Assembly: GCF_900114355.1 (NCBI RefSeq)
Contig: NZ_FOSS01000007.1
Location: forward strand, 34,316-87,211
Direction of reading: 5' to 3'
Source: Lysobacter sp. cf310
Lineage (GTDB): Bacteria > Pseudomonadota > Gammaproteobacteria > Xanthomonadales > Xanthomonadaceae
DNA length: 52,896 nucleotides
Part shown: positions 1-8,667 of the stretch, piece by piece
Layout of the letters: each line of letters begins with the position of its first letter
Position numbering within the stretch: the stretch's first letter is position 1
The notes under the pieces: model-generated
Seen by the model: the letters and a program-made list of their open reading frames with translations, nothing else
Databases searched by the model: none
Told to the model about the DNA's origin: nothing
Program-made: the position numbers and the translations under genes

Positions 1-34
1 GTCGAATGCGTCGCCCGCATACGCATCTGTCCGT

Positions 35-103
35 GTGGGAGCGGCGTAAGCCGCGATCGCGCCGTCACCACGGCGGCGCACTCGCGACTCACGCCGCTCC
101 TAC
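35..103 (-). repeat. 69-bp palindromic intergenic repeat (single inverted copy)
   Basis: This is an inverted copy of the palindromic unit found in arrays at 2986-3320 and 6770-7500. It starts with GTGGGAGCGGCGTAAGCCGC and ends with ACGCCGCTCCTACCCC, so the arms pair imperfectly. It looks like a REP-type element; no REP-associated transposase gene is visible in the window. Confidence 0.75.
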
Positions 104-467
104 CCCAAAGCAGGCGCAATCGAAGGATCGAGTGGAAGCTGGCTTGCGATGCGTATCGCGCTGCCTGTCGTTCGCGCGCGCCGCGCATCGCACCGCGCGC
201 ATTCCGATCGCCCAAAAGAAAAGAGCGCGTCCCGTGGAACGCGCTCTTTGGTGCGGAGACGGCCGTCCTCAGCATGGCGCGATCCTGCGCCCCTTCCCCC
301 GAACCGACCTCGTGTCGTTTGCCGACATCCTTGTTGGCGTGAGTGGATGGTGTTCACTCCCCGTCACATTTTCTAGATGCCTGGTCGCGAAACCTGCCGA
401 CTCCTGGTGGCACCCGGAAAGCACGAATGCCGTCACCATTGACTTACGACCACCCAGTAAGCTCATA
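104..467. other. intergenic stretch without a convincing gene
   Basis: Short open frames exist on both strands, but none has a ribosome binding site together with a recognisable protein. From about 340 onward the base composition is clearly more AT-rich than the neighbours, as expected for a regulatory region or recently acquired DNA. It holds one strong hairpin, listed separately. Confidence 0.5.
214..248 (-). terminator. candidate Rho-independent terminator, minus strand
   Basis: A perfect 10-bp stem, AAGAGCGCGT (221-230) with ACGCGCTCTT (239-248), is followed on the minus strand by TTCTTTTGGG. No confident minus-strand gene lies upstream of it (250-510), so what it terminates is unclear. 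Confidence 0.45.
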
Positions 468-547
468 TTGCTACCGAAAGCACACAAGGTCTTCTCTCTA
501 TTGGTCGCCTAGTGACTTTTGGTAGCAAATGGCTATTTTGTAGGCAA
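439..547 (+). promoter_or_regulatory. candidate promoter and three operator boxes upstream of the XRE regulator
   Basis: Three related boxes are visible: TTGCTACCGAAAG (468-480), its near-perfect inverse CTTTTGGTAGCAA (516-528), and ATTTTGTAGGCAA (535-547), about 19 bp downstream of the second. A possible -35 TTGACT lies at 439-444, with CATATT near 464-469 as a weak -10 next to the first box. Autoregulation by the adjacent XRE protein is an inference from position and symmetry. Confidence 0.4.
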
Positions 548-580
548 AAACCCCCATCCAACCCCGCTAGGAGCGCAAGG

Positions 581-997
581 ATGACGCCTCAACAACGGAT
601 TCGATTGGCCCGGCGCCACGCCGGCATGTCGCAAGCGGCGCTGGGTTCGGCGGTCGGCGTGCAGCGTAGCGCGGTCGGCCACTGGGAAAGCGCGCAGGGC
701 AAGTTTCCCAGCGTCGCCCATCTGCGCGAGGTCGCGCTGATCACCGGCGTGCAGTTCGAATGGCTGGCGACCGGGCGCGGCAAGATGAACCTGTCGGCCG
801 ACACCGAAATGGATTCGGTGGCCGCGGCCGAGGCCCTGCTGGTCGACGACCCGCTGGAACTGCGCCTGATCGTGGCCTTCCGCGACACCCCGACCAAGTC
901 CAAGGCGCCGCTGGTGGAAATCGCCGAGCAACTGGCCGAGCTACGCACCGGCCGTCCACGCGCCACCCTCACCAAGGGCACACGCGTGGTCTTGTGA
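581..997 (+). CDS. XRE-family helix-turn-helix transcriptional regulator
   Basis: This 138-residue protein has an N-terminal Cro/cI-type helix-turn-helix (about residues 6-60, with MSQAALGSAVGVQRSAVGHW as the core). A short helical C-terminal region (about 80-125) may dimerise. The ATG at 581 follows AGGAGCGCAAGG and begins exactly where the HTH begins; an in-frame extension to 512 adds unconserved residues that overlap the putative operators. It stands alone, with the secreted endonuclease starting 85 bp downstream. Similar small XRE proteins are common in Xanthomonadaceae. Its target is unknown; the inverted TTGCTACC boxes upstream suggest autoregulation. Confidence 0.8.
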   Translation: MTPQQRIRLARRHAGMSQAALGSAVGVQRSAVGHWESAQGKFPSVAHLREVALITGVQFEWLATGRGKMNLSADTEMDSVAAAEALLVDDPLELRLIVAFRDTPTKSKAPLVEIAEQLAELRTGRPRATLTKGTRVVL

Positions 998-1082
998 GCC
1001 GCGCCGCCTGCTGCGCTGCGGCAGACGATGTCACAAAGGCCGACTAGACTCCGGCGACTACCTGGGGAAAGGGAGTCGCCCG

Positions 1083-2861
1083 ATGTCGTTGTCATTACGT
1101 CGTTCCTGTCTGAGCCTGTCCTGCCTGAGCCTGCTGATGGCCGCCGCGCTGCCTACCGCCGCACCGGCCGCCGTCTTCATCAACGAATTCCACTACGACG
1201 ACGCCACCTCCGCGGGCGACGTCGGCGAGAAGATCGAGGTCGTCGCCACCGCCGGCGAAACCCTCAGCAACTACCGCATCTATCTGTACAACGGCTCGAC
1301 GCCGTCGGCCGCCACCAGTTACGACAACGACCTGCTGCCCGCCGGCAGCCTGGTGTCCTGCGGCGGCAGCGTGCGCATCGGCGTGCTGAGCTATCCCACC
1401 AACGGCATCCAGAACGGCAGCAACGACGGCTTCGCGCTGGTCGACGGCAGCGGCAACGTGGTCCAGTTCCTCAGCTACGAGGGCGCGATCACCGCTTCCA
1501 GCGGCCCGGCCGCGGGCATGACCAGCACCAACCTGCCGGTCTCGGAAAGCGGCTCGACGCCGGCCGGCACCTCGCTGCGCCTGTCGGGCAGCGGCAGCAC
1601 TTACGCCAACTTCACTTGGCAGGCCTCCGCCACGCAGAGCTTCGGCGCCTGCAACGCCGGCCAGACCTTCTCGACGCCGAACCCGGCGCCGACCGTGACG
1701 TCGACCACACCGGCCAACGGCAGCAACAGCTTCCCGGCCGCCGGCGATCTGGCGGTGAGCTTCAGCGAAGCGGTGACCCTGGGCAGCGGCGCGCTCACGC
1801 TGCAGTGCGCGAGCTCGGGCACGGTCGCGCTGACCTATCCGTCCAGCGGCACCAGCTTCACCGCCTCCACCGGCACCGCGCTGGTCGCGGGCGAGAGCTG
1901 CACCTACACCGTGGTCGCCGCGCAGGTCACCGACAGCGGCGGCGCGCATCCGGCCGCCAACACCGTGGTCAACTTCAGCGTGGCCAGCGGCGGTGGCGGC
2001 GGCGGTTACTACGCCCACGTCAACACCAGCAGCGCCAGCCAGCTGCGTTGCTCGCTGCACGAGACCATCAAGGGCCACACGGTCTATCCCTACAGCGGCG
2101 GCACCACCAACACCTGGACCATCCTGGAGATCGCCGACGAGGATCCGAACAACGCCGGCCGCATCCTCGATGCCTATCGCAACCGCAGCTACCTCAAGGT
2201 CACCGATCGCGCGGGCAGCGGCAGCGGCCTGAAGTACAACCGCGAACACACCTGGCCGAACTCGCTGGGCTTCGGCAGCACCACCGGCAACCTCGGCCTG
2301 CCCCACGCGCCCTACACCGACACCCACATGCTGTACCTGACCGACGCGACCTGGAACGCCGACCGCGGCAACAAGCCGTACGCGGACTGCACCCTGGCCA
2401 GCGGCTGCGGCGAGCGCATCACCGAGGCCAACGCCGGCTACGGCGGAGGCAGCGGCGTGTACCCGGGCAATTCCAACTGGGTCAAGACGCCCGACGGCAA
2501 CGCCGGTTCGTTCCAGGTCTGGAACCACATGAAGGGCAACATGGCGCGCGCGGTGATGTACATGGCGATCCGCTACGAAGGCGACAGCCATCCGGTCACC
2601 GGCCAGGGCGAGCCGGATCTGGAGCTCACCGACAACCGCAGCCAGATCGTGATCACCTCGTCGTCGCCGGCTTACATGGGCCTGCTGAGCACGCTGCTGG
2701 CCTGGCACACCCAGGATCCGCCGGATGCCGCCGAGCAGGCGCGCAACGAAGTGATCTTCAGCTTCCAGGGCAACCGCAACCCCTTCATCGATCATCCGGA
2801 ATGGGCGAGCAATGCGTTGTTCACTTCGAGCAAGCCGGCTAGCTGCGTGTTGATTCCGTAA
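1083..2861 (+). CDS. secreted multidomain endonuclease I family protein
   Basis: This 592-residue protein opens with a signal peptide (cleavage near residue 26-30, after the APAA region). Next comes a lamin-tail-like beta domain beginning VFINEFHYDD, which is common in exported nucleases. An Ig-like domain follows at about 200-298 (PAPTVTSTTPANGS...), then a run of glycines, then the nuclease from about residue 308. The nuclease shows REHTWP, with H389 as the expected general base, plus DTHMLYLTD and WNHMKGNMARAVMYMAIRY, where an Asn normally helps bind the metal. This is the His-Me finger EndA/Vvn family, which cleaves DNA or RNA non-specifically with Mg2+. A likely role is extracellular nucleic-acid digestion. 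The ATG follows GGGGAAAGGGAGTC, and a strong terminator follows the gene. Confidence 0.85.
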   Translation: MSLSLRRSCLSLSCLSLLMAAALPTAAPAAVFINEFHYDDATSAGDVGEKIEVVATAGETLSNYRIYLYNGSTPSAATSYDNDLLPAGSLVSCGGSVRIGVLSYPTNGIQNGSNDGFALVDGSGNVVQFLSYEGAITASSGPAAGMTSTNLPVSESGSTPAGTSLRLSGSGSTYANFTWQASATQSFGACNAGQTFSTPNPAPTVTSTTPANGSNSFPAAGDLAVSFSEAVTLGSGALTLQCASSGTVALTYPSSGTSFTASTGTALVAGESCTYTVVAAQVTDSGGAHPAANTVVNFSVASGGGGGGYYAHVNTSSASQLRCSLHETIKGHTVYPYSGGTTNTWTILEIADEDPNNAGRILDAYRNRSYLKVTDRAGSGSGLKYNREHTWPNSLGFGSTTGNLGLPHAPYTDTHMLYLTDATWNADRGNKPYADCTLASGCGERITEANAGYGGGSGVYPGNSNWVKTPDGNAGSFQVWNHMKGNMARAVMYMAIRYEGDSHPVTGQGEPDLELTDNRSQIVITSSSPAYMGLLSTLLAWHTQDPPDAAEQARNEVIFSFQGNRNPFIDHPEWASNALFTSSKPASCVLIP

Positions 2862-2880
2862 TCGCGGCCACTGCCGCTAT

Positions 2881-2915
2881 GACGAACGCCCGCGCTATGC
2901 GGGCGCTCGTTTTTT
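2881..2915 (+). terminator. Rho-independent terminator of the endonuclease gene
   Basis: The stem ACGCCCGC/GCGGGCGC with loop GCTAT is followed by CTCGTTTTTT, 20 bp after the stop codon. Confidence 0.8.
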
Positions 2916-2985
2916 GGGAAGGCAAAACCAGCCGGGCACTCTCCAACTGCAGGTGCCTACTCGCTGCGATGGCCTGCCGCTTTCT

Positions 2986-3320
2986 GTGGGAGCGGCGTGA
3001 GCCGCGATGACGCCGCTTCGGCTACGACGCGGCCGCGGCTTGCGCCGCTCCTACAGGGGGAGGCTTTGCCTCTCTGCCTAATGCGTCGGTCGTTGTGTTT
3101 GGTGACGTCGGCTTTGGGGTAGGAGCGACGTGAGTCGCGATTGCGCGACTTTGGCTACGACGCGATCGCGGCTTACGCCGCTCCCACAGGGGAACTGTCG
3201 TCGCCGGTTCGCAGCAACGTCACCTCCACATATCGCCGCGCGTGCTTTGGGGTAGGAGCGACGTGAGTCGCGACCGCGCGACTTCGGCCGCCACGCGGTC
3301 GCGGCTTGCGCCGCTCCTAC
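2986..3320 (+). repeat. array of three 69-bp palindromic repeats, 133-bp period
   Basis: Units lie at 2986-3054, 3119-3187 and 3252-3320, exactly 133 bp apart. Each starts GTAGGAGCGACGTGAGTCGC (the first GTGGGAGCGGCGTGAGCCGC) and ends GCCGCTCC[TC]AC, forming a long imperfect hairpin. Two spacer types alternate: one carries GAGGCTTTGCCTC, the other AACTGTCGTCG and CACATATCGCCGCG. The array fills the space between the endonuclease terminator and the WG-repeat gene; no gene is visible in it. Confidence 0.85.
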
Positions 3321-3394
3321 AGGGGGCCCTCGCGCCGTCGAGGCGGCGCGTGCCTCTTTCCATCATGGACATGCGGGAACGCCGGGCGCGCCGC

Positions 3395-5494
3395 CTAGGG
3401 CATCGCCTCATTCGGCGCGGGATCGGTGCGCACCCATTGCGTGGGCAGGCCCTGGCGCGCGCAGTTCGCGCAGTCCCAGGCCTGGTCGGCGCGCGTGCGG
3501 AATTCGAGTTTCGGTGCGGCCGGGTCCTCGCAGGCGTTCTCGAACGTCGCCGCCGCCGGCAAGGGAATGTCGAAACCGTCGTCGCGCGCGCAGTAGTACT
3601 CCAGGAATTCGAAATCCGGGCGCTTCTTGCTGGCGATCATGTCCAGGTCGAAGATCACCGTGTCCGCGTCCAGCAACAGCAGCGGCGCGACCGCGCGCGA
3701 CAAACGACCCGCGGCGGCCGCCGCGCGCACCTGCTCGGCGCTGCGGTAGTCGGCGGGCACGTAGCGTCCGGCGTACGGCGTCGCCGCGCTGGCGTACGGC
3801 GCAGGCTCCGTGCGCAGGTTGCGCGACAGCGCCTCGTGCAGGCGCGCGCTGCGTTGCGGCCCCAATCCGGACACCCAGGGCAATTCGCGTTCTCCGCGCA
3901 TCGGCTGCAGCCGGCCCCAGGCGTCCAGACCCTCCAACCTGTCGTACTCGAACGGCACGATCACGCGGCCCTGCAGATCGAGCACGCCGTACTTGCCGTT
4001 GCGTCTGGCCTCGACGACGGCGAACTCTTCCCAGGGCAGGCCGAGCTTCTCCCAGCGGAAGTCGTACCCGACGCTCAGATACTCGTAGTCCCCGGCGAAC
4101 ACGGGTTTGCCGGTGCGCAGGTCGATGAGCGCGTCGCGCTCGCGCTGCGGGCCATCGCCGTCGTCGTCGCGCTCGCTCAGCATCAGATAAGGCAGCGGCA
4201 GGCTGGAGTTGGGCGCGGTCTCGCTAAAGCGCGGCTCCACGCGCCAGCGGCCTTGGCGATCGACCAAACCGATCTTGTCGCCCTGGCGCACCACGTACAG
4301 GCCGAGTTCGGGATAGCGGTCGTACATCTGCGCGTAGCGCGGCGGCAGCACTTCGCTGCCATCCGCGGCGAGCATGCCGTAACGGCGCACGCGGTCCTCG
4401 CCTTCGATACCGACCTCGTATTCGTCGGCCTTCGCCTCCGGCGTCTCTGCGTTCACGCCCCAGGCGTTGTGGGCCGGCTCGATCGAGTCGTAACGCGCCG
4501 GCACGCGCCATTTGCCATCGCGGTCGACCAGGCCCCAGAGGCAGTCGCCGGCATCGCTTTTGGCGCGCGCGCCGCGGAACAGGCCGCCGGCGCGATACGG
4601 GTAACCGCAGTCGAACGTGGCCAGGGTGCGGCCCTGCTCGTCGGCCAGGGTCCAGCCCGGCTGTACCGCCACGGCGGCGACCACCGGATCGTCGGTCGCG
4701 ACCGCCGTCGCCGGCTCGCGCGCCGGCGTGATGACCCAGCGCGCGAGGTCGCGATGAAACGTCGCTTCGGAGAAGGTACGTCCGCCCAGAATCGGCCGGC
4801 CGGCGCCGTCGACGCCACGACAGCTCGATCTTTGGCCATCGCACACGGCGAAGTACCCCGTGGCGGCGCCAGCGCTGTCGTTGAGCGAGGACACCAGGTG
4901 TTCGCTCAACGGCACCACGTAGCGGCCGGTGCGATCCATCAGGCCCTGCCGACCGGCGTCGCCGACCAGTACCGCGCCCGGCGCATCGTTGACGCTGTCG
5001 AGGATCGGCTTGACCACGATCTGGCCGCGCGCGTCGGCCAGGCCCCAGCGCCGCGCCTGTTCGAACGAGAACAACCGGGTACCCGGCAGGTAGCGCAAAT
5101 CCTTCTGAACCGGCGCCATCAGTGTTTGGCCGCGGCCATCGATCAAGCCACCGTCGCCGCCCAGCACCGGGCTGCCGCCGACCCCGACGATCAAGGCATC
5201 CACGGCCGGATCGACCACCTCCAGACTGTCGTAGGGGCCACCGATGCGCGCGCCGCGTGCGTCGTACAACCAGTAGGCGCCGTCGCGCTGGGCCATGAAG
5301 CCGCCGTTGCCGAGCGCGGTGAGCAAACCGGCCGGCGCCAGCACCACGCGGCCCTGGGCGTCGCGCAGGCCGTCGCCGCGCCAGCGCGTCAACTCGTTCT
5401 TGATCGAGAAGATCTGCAGCGGCGGCTCCTGCGCCGCGGCGGCGAAGGCGGCCAACGACAGCGCGGCGGCCAGCAGCAAGGGGCGGATACGCAT
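3395..5494 (-). CDS. exported WG-repeat protein
   Basis: This 699-residue protein has a signal peptide (hydrophobic core LLLAAALSLAAFAAAAQ). It then carries at least seven WG-type beta repeats spread over the first two thirds, such as WGLADARGQIVVKP, GLMDRTGRYVVP, WGLVDRDGKWRVPARYD, IGLVDRQGRWRVEPRF and YGVLDLQGRVIVPFEYD. The C-terminal ~130 residues lack repeats and contain several cysteines, including CANC. WG repeats usually form beta-propeller-like surfaces for protein binding; no enzyme motif is seen. The ATG at 5494 is chosen over a TTG one codon earlier. It shares one base with the stop of the upstream gene (TGATG), so the two are translationally coupled. Confidence 0.8.
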   Translation of the reverse strand: MRIRPLLLAAALSLAAFAAAAQEPPLQIFSIKNELTRWRGDGLRDAQGRVVLAPAGLLTALGNGGFMAQRDGAYWLYDARGARIGGPYDSLEVVDPAVDALIVGVGGSPVLGGDGGLIDGRGQTLMAPVQKDLRYLPGTRLFSFEQARRWGLADARGQIVVKPILDSVNDAPGAVLVGDAGRQGLMDRTGRYVVPLSEHLVSSLNDSAGAATGYFAVCDGQRSSCRGVDGAGRPILGGRTFSEATFHRDLARWVITPAREPATAVATDDPVVAAVAVQPGWTLADEQGRTLATFDCGYPYRAGGLFRGARAKSDAGDCLWGLVDRDGKWRVPARYDSIEPAHNAWGVNAETPEAKADEYEVGIEGEDRVRRYGMLAADGSEVLPPRYAQMYDRYPELGLYVVRQGDKIGLVDRQGRWRVEPRFSETAPNSSLPLPYLMLSERDDDGDGPQRERDALIDLRTGKPVFAGDYEYLSVGYDFRWEKLGLPWEEFAVVEARRNGKYGVLDLQGRVIVPFEYDRLEGLDAWGRLQPMRGERELPWVSGLGPQRSARLHEALSRNLRTEPAPYASAATPYAGRYVPADYRSAEQVRAAAAAGRLSRAVAPLLLLDADTVIFDLDMIASKKRPDFEFLEYYCARDDGFDIPLPAAATFENACEDPAAPKLEFRTRADQAWDCANCARQGLPTQWVRTDPAPNEAMP

Positions 5495-6672
5495 CAAGGA
5501 ACTCCGATGAGGCAGGCAGGAACGAAGCCGTCGCGATGCGCGAGCCAGCGCGCGCGCGCCGCGAGCAGCAAGGGCGCGCCGCTGGCGGCGGGCAAGTCTT
5601 CAGGGTCGATCTCGAACAGGGTTCCCGGCGCCTGCGCCTTTCCGCCGTTGCAGCGCGCGGCGGCGGCAAAGCACAACGCGGCCGCGTCGCCCGGTAGCGT
5701 CGGGCCCAACCACGGCGTCCATGCACTCGCCCATTGGGCGTCGCGCGAGAGGGTCTGCAACGTGTCGAACACCGGCGTGGACGTCCGCAGCAACAGGCGT
5801 TCGCTGTCGGCGGCGTAGTAGGCCTTGGCTACCGGCACGATGAGGCCGGTGCGGCAGTCGATCTTGTGCTCGATGCGCAGATCCGCATCGTCGGGCAGCG
5901 CAGGCGGCGGCTGTCGGTCGTGGCCCGCGCGCTGCGCGACCTCGATCGTGCCGCCGCCGCGATGGCGCAGGCCGGCCACGTGCCAGGCGCCGGCCTCGTG
6001 GTCGCCAACGGTCAGCCACGGCGCGCCTTTGTAGGGTCCCGCCGCCGGGCCCGCGGGCCGCGGCGACGGCATCGAGTCGCGCGCACGCTCGGCGTCGTAC
6101 TGCGCGCGCAGACGCTCGTACAGGCCGTTGCCGTCCGGCGGCGGCGAAGCGCCGATCGCCTCGAAGTCGTAGGCATAGGGCCCGCCGTTGTCGCTCATCG
6201 TCGAACGCGCATCGGCGCCGACCGCGGGATCGCGGCTGGCCGCGCAGGCGAGCCAGATTTCGCTGTGGCTGGGCCAGCGATGCGCGGCCACGTCGGAGCG
6301 GGTCAGCGCGATCTGCTGCAACTGGTCGTCGCGGCGGGTTTCGCGGCGCGCGACCAGGCGGTTGTCGCGATCGAGCAGGGACAGCGCGGTGTCGACGTAG
6401 AGGCCGCTTTCGCAATCGATCAGGCGTTCCAGATATTCGTACCAGCCGCGCTGGTGCTGCTCGGCGGTCCAACCGGCGGCGGAGGTGCGCGGATAGCGAC
6501 TGGCCGATTCCAGCAGGCCGTCCGCACGCAGCTTCTGCGTCGACAGATGGATCGCATGCGCCTGGCTGGCTTCGCCGCCCATGAAGGGCAGCCATTCCGG
6601 GCGCTCTGCCGCGGGTGCGGCGGCGGCGAACAGGCATAGCGACCACCCCCACCGTCCTTGATGCGATGCCAT
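5494..6672 (-). CDS. exported protein of unknown function with an internal duplication
   Basis: This 392-residue protein has a short hydrophobic N-terminus (WGWSLCLFAAAAPAAE) that looks like a signal peptide. It contains two related halves: LIDCESGLYVDTALSLLD (residues 84-101) matches KIDCRTGLIVPVAKAYYA (270-287). Each is preceded by a beta-rich stretch and followed by residues around a cysteine (CAAS, CFAA). The IDC-G pattern resembles small surface-adhesin-E-like periplasmic domains, but that is a weak resemblance. It is the first gene of a two-gene unit with the WG-repeat protein. The block is flanked by arrays of the same palindromic repeat. Confidence 0.65.
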   Translation of the reverse strand: MASHQGRWGWSLCLFAAAAPAAERPEWLPFMGGEASQAHAIHLSTQKLRADGLLESASRYPRTSAAGWTAEQHQRGWYEYLERLIDCESGLYVDTALSLLDRDNRLVARRETRRDDQLQQIALTRSDVAAHRWPSHSEIWLACAASRDPAVGADARSTMSDNGGPYAYDFEAIGASPPPDGNGLYERLRAQYDAERARDSMPSPRPAGPAAGPYKGAPWLTVGDHEAGAWHVAGLRHRGGGTIEVAQRAGHDRQPPPALPDDADLRIEHKIDCRTGLIVPVAKAYYAADSERLLLRTSTPVFDTLQTLSRDAQWASAWTPWLGPTLPGDAAALCFAAAARCNGGKAQAPGTLFEIDPEDLPAASGAPLLLAARARWLAHRDGFVPACLIGVP

Positions 6673-6769
6673 GCACGATCCTGTTGCGAGTCAGGCGCTC
6701 AGGATAACCCGGCGCGATGCGCGGCCCGGTGGCGGATCGCAGGTGTCGATGATGTGCGTGGGCTTTGGG

Positions 6770-7500
6770 GTAGGAGCGACGTGAGTCGCGACTGCGCGAC
6801 TTCGGCTGCGGCGCGATCGCGGCTCACGCCGCTCCCACAGGGGAACCGTCGTCGGCTGTTCGTAGCGACGCCTTCTCCACATATCGCCGCGCGGGCCTTG
6901 GGGTAGGAGCGACGTGAGTCGCGACCGTGCTACTTCGGCTGCGACGCGGTCGCGGCTTGCGCCGCTCCTACAGGGGGAGGCTTTGCCTCTATGCCTAATG
7001 CGCGGGTCGCTGTGTTTGGTGACGCCGGCTTTGGGGCAGGAGCGACGTGAGTCGCGATTGCGCGACTTTGGCTACGACGCGATCGCGGCTCACGCCGCTC
7101 CCACAGGGGAACCGTCGTCGCCTGTTCGTAGCGATGCCTCCTCCACATATCGCCGCGGGGCTTTGGGGTAGGAGCGACGTTAGTCGCGACCGTGCCACTT
7201 CGGCTACGACGCGGTCGCGGCTTGCGCCGCTCCTACAGGGGGAGGCTTTGCCTCTGCCTAGTGCGCAGGTCGCTGTGTTTGGTGACGCGGGCTTTGGGGT
7301 AGGAGCGACGTGAGTCGCGACCGTGCTACTTCGGCTGCGGCGCGGTCGCGGCTTGCGCCGCTCCTACAGGGGGAGGCTTTGCCTCTATGCCTAATGCGCG
7401 GGTCGCTGTGTTTGGTGACGCCGGCTTTGGGGTAGGAGCGACGTGAGTCGCGACCGCGTGGCCTCGGCTAATGCGCGGTCGCGGCTTGCGCCGCTCCTAC
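6770..7500 (+). repeat. array of six 69-bp palindromic repeats, ~133-bp period
   Basis: Units lie at 6770-6839, 6903-6971, 7036-7104, 7168-7236, 7299-7367 and 7432-7500, with starts 131-133 bp apart. All face the same way as the array at 2986-3320. Two subtypes can be told apart: units at 6770 and 7036 end GCTCCCAC and are followed by AGGGGAACCGTCGTCG; the other four end GCTCCTAC and, except the last, are followed by AGGGGGAGGCTTTGCCTCT. The order is A-B-A-B-B-B. The array accounts for most of the 890-bp gap; I see no gene in it. Confidence 0.9.
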
Positions 7501-7563
7501 AGGGGCGGGGTTGGCGCATTGCGGGGGGGCTGACATTGGTTTCGCCTTCGCCGCGAACCCCGA

Positions 7564-8574
7564 TCAATCGAACACGATCACCGGCTTGCCCAGCGCGCGT
7601 TGTTGCGCGACCGAGGCGATCGCGGCGGGGGCAGCGTCGAAGCCGAACACCTCGCCCACCACCGGTACGATGCGATGGCGCTCGAGCTCGGCCAGGAACT
7701 CCGCGAAGTCGCGCGCGCTGCCGACGCTGACGCCGTGGATGTTGAGCTGGTGGGCCATGATCGGCGCGATCAGGTTGCCGGCGACTTCGAAACCGTTGAG
7801 AAAACCGACGATGGCGATGTGCGCGTTGTCCGCGGCCGCGCCCAGCAATTCGATCAGGCCCGGGCCGCCGACCACGTCGACGATGCCGTCGACGCCGCGG
7901 CCCTCGTTGCGTTCGCGCACCGCTGCGGCGAGGTCGGGTCGCTGGCGGTAGTCGATCACCGTGCTGGCGCCCAGCGCGCGCAGGCGTTCGGCCTTGTCCG
8001 GGTCGGCGCTGGTCGCGATCACGCGCACGCCGCGCGCCACCGCCAGCTGCATCGCCATCAGCGAGACGCTGCCGCTGCCCTGCACCAGCAGGCTCGCACC
8101 GGGCGCGAGTTCGAGTTTGCGCAGGGCCGCCCAGGCGGTCAGGCCCGAGACCGGCAGGGTCGCGGCCTGGGCGGCGCTGAGGTAGGTCGGCGCCGGCAGC
8201 ACCGCCGCGGCGGGCAGCAGGATCGAACGCGCGAGCCAGCCGTCGCGCGGGCCGCCGAGCTTGTGGGCATGGTTCTCGGAGCGGAAGGGACCGTCCAGCC
8301 AGGGGGTGGTGTAGTGGCCGAGCACGCGGTCGCCGACCTGCAGGCCGCTCACGCCCTCACCCAGCGCCTCGATCCGGCCGACGCCGTCGGACAGCGGCAC
8401 GAAGGGGCGCGCCAGCTCGGGCTGATAGAGGCCGGTGGCCAGGGCGTAGTCGCGGTAGTTGATCGAGGCGGCCTCGGTGCGGATGCGCACCTCGCCGGGG
8501 CCGGGCGCGGGCTCGGGCAGGCGCACGCGGCGCAGGCTGTCCAGGCGGTGGCCCTGCAATTGGTAAGCGTCCAT
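7564..8574 (-). CDS. MDR-family NAD(P)-dependent alcohol dehydrogenase / quinone oxidoreductase
   Basis: This 336-residue protein is a full-length medium-chain dehydrogenase. An N-terminal GroES-like catalytic domain contains EAASINYRDYALATGLY and GDRVLG. A Rossmann domain near residue 155-260 carries VQGSGSVSLMAMQLA and the helix ALGASTVIDYR. The C-terminus ends ALGKPVIVFD, typical of the family. The four-cysteine structural zinc lobe is absent, and the zinc ligands of classical alcohol dehydrogenases are not obvious, so a zinc-independent NADPH:quinone oxidoreductase-like enzyme is likely. The substrate is unknown. It is transcribed divergently from a LysR gene 93 bp away, its probable regulator. 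Confidence 0.8.
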   Translation of the reverse strand: MDAYQLQGHRLDSLRRVRLPEPAPGPGEVRIRTEAASINYRDYALATGLYQPELARPFVPLSDGVGRIEALGEGVSGLQVGDRVLGHYTTPWLDGPFRSENHAHKLGGPRDGWLARSILLPAAAVLPAPTYLSAAQAATLPVSGLTAWAALRKLELAPGASLLVQGSGSVSLMAMQLAVARGVRVIATSADPDKAERLRALGASTVIDYRQRPDLAAAVRERNEGRGVDGIVDVVGGPGLIELLGAAADNAHIAIVGFLNGFEVAGNLIAPIMAHQLNIHGVSVGSARDFAEFLAELERHRIVPVVGEVFGFDAAPAAIASVAQQRALGKPVIVFD

Positions 8575-8667
8575 GGGTGTCTCCGGATCGGGGAGACACA
8601 GGCTATTGTTGAAGCAGAAGTGGATATAGGATCAATCCATCAACTCATCATTGAGTGAATATCAATA
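8575..8667. promoter_or_regulatory. divergent promoter region between oxidoreductase and LysR genes
   Basis: This 93-bp region is AT-rich compared with its neighbours. It contains a dyad ACTCA-TCAT-TGAGT at 8643-8656, close to the LysR start, and a second dyad TCTCC-GGATCGG-GGAGA at about 8580-8596, by the oxidoreductase start. LysR regulators typically bind dyads in such shared regions; the assignment is inferred. Confidence 0.4.

Noticed and set aside
269-487. 72-residue minus-strand open frame before the candidate terminator
   Set aside because: No ribosome binding site, no family, and it would overlap the XRE operator region; not enough support to call a gene.
6-512. 168-residue plus-strand open frame at the window start
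   Set aside because: It runs through a palindromic repeat and a terminator-like hairpin and ends in the operator region.
3242-5818. 858-residue plus-strand open frame across the WG-repeat gene
   Set aside because: Antisense to a gene with signal peptide and WG repeats; its own sequence resembles no protein.
6770-7500. Regularly spaced repeats resembling a CRISPR array
   Set aside because: The unit is a 69-bp imperfect palindrome with repeated, not unique, spacers and a 133-bp pitch. No cas genes are in the window.
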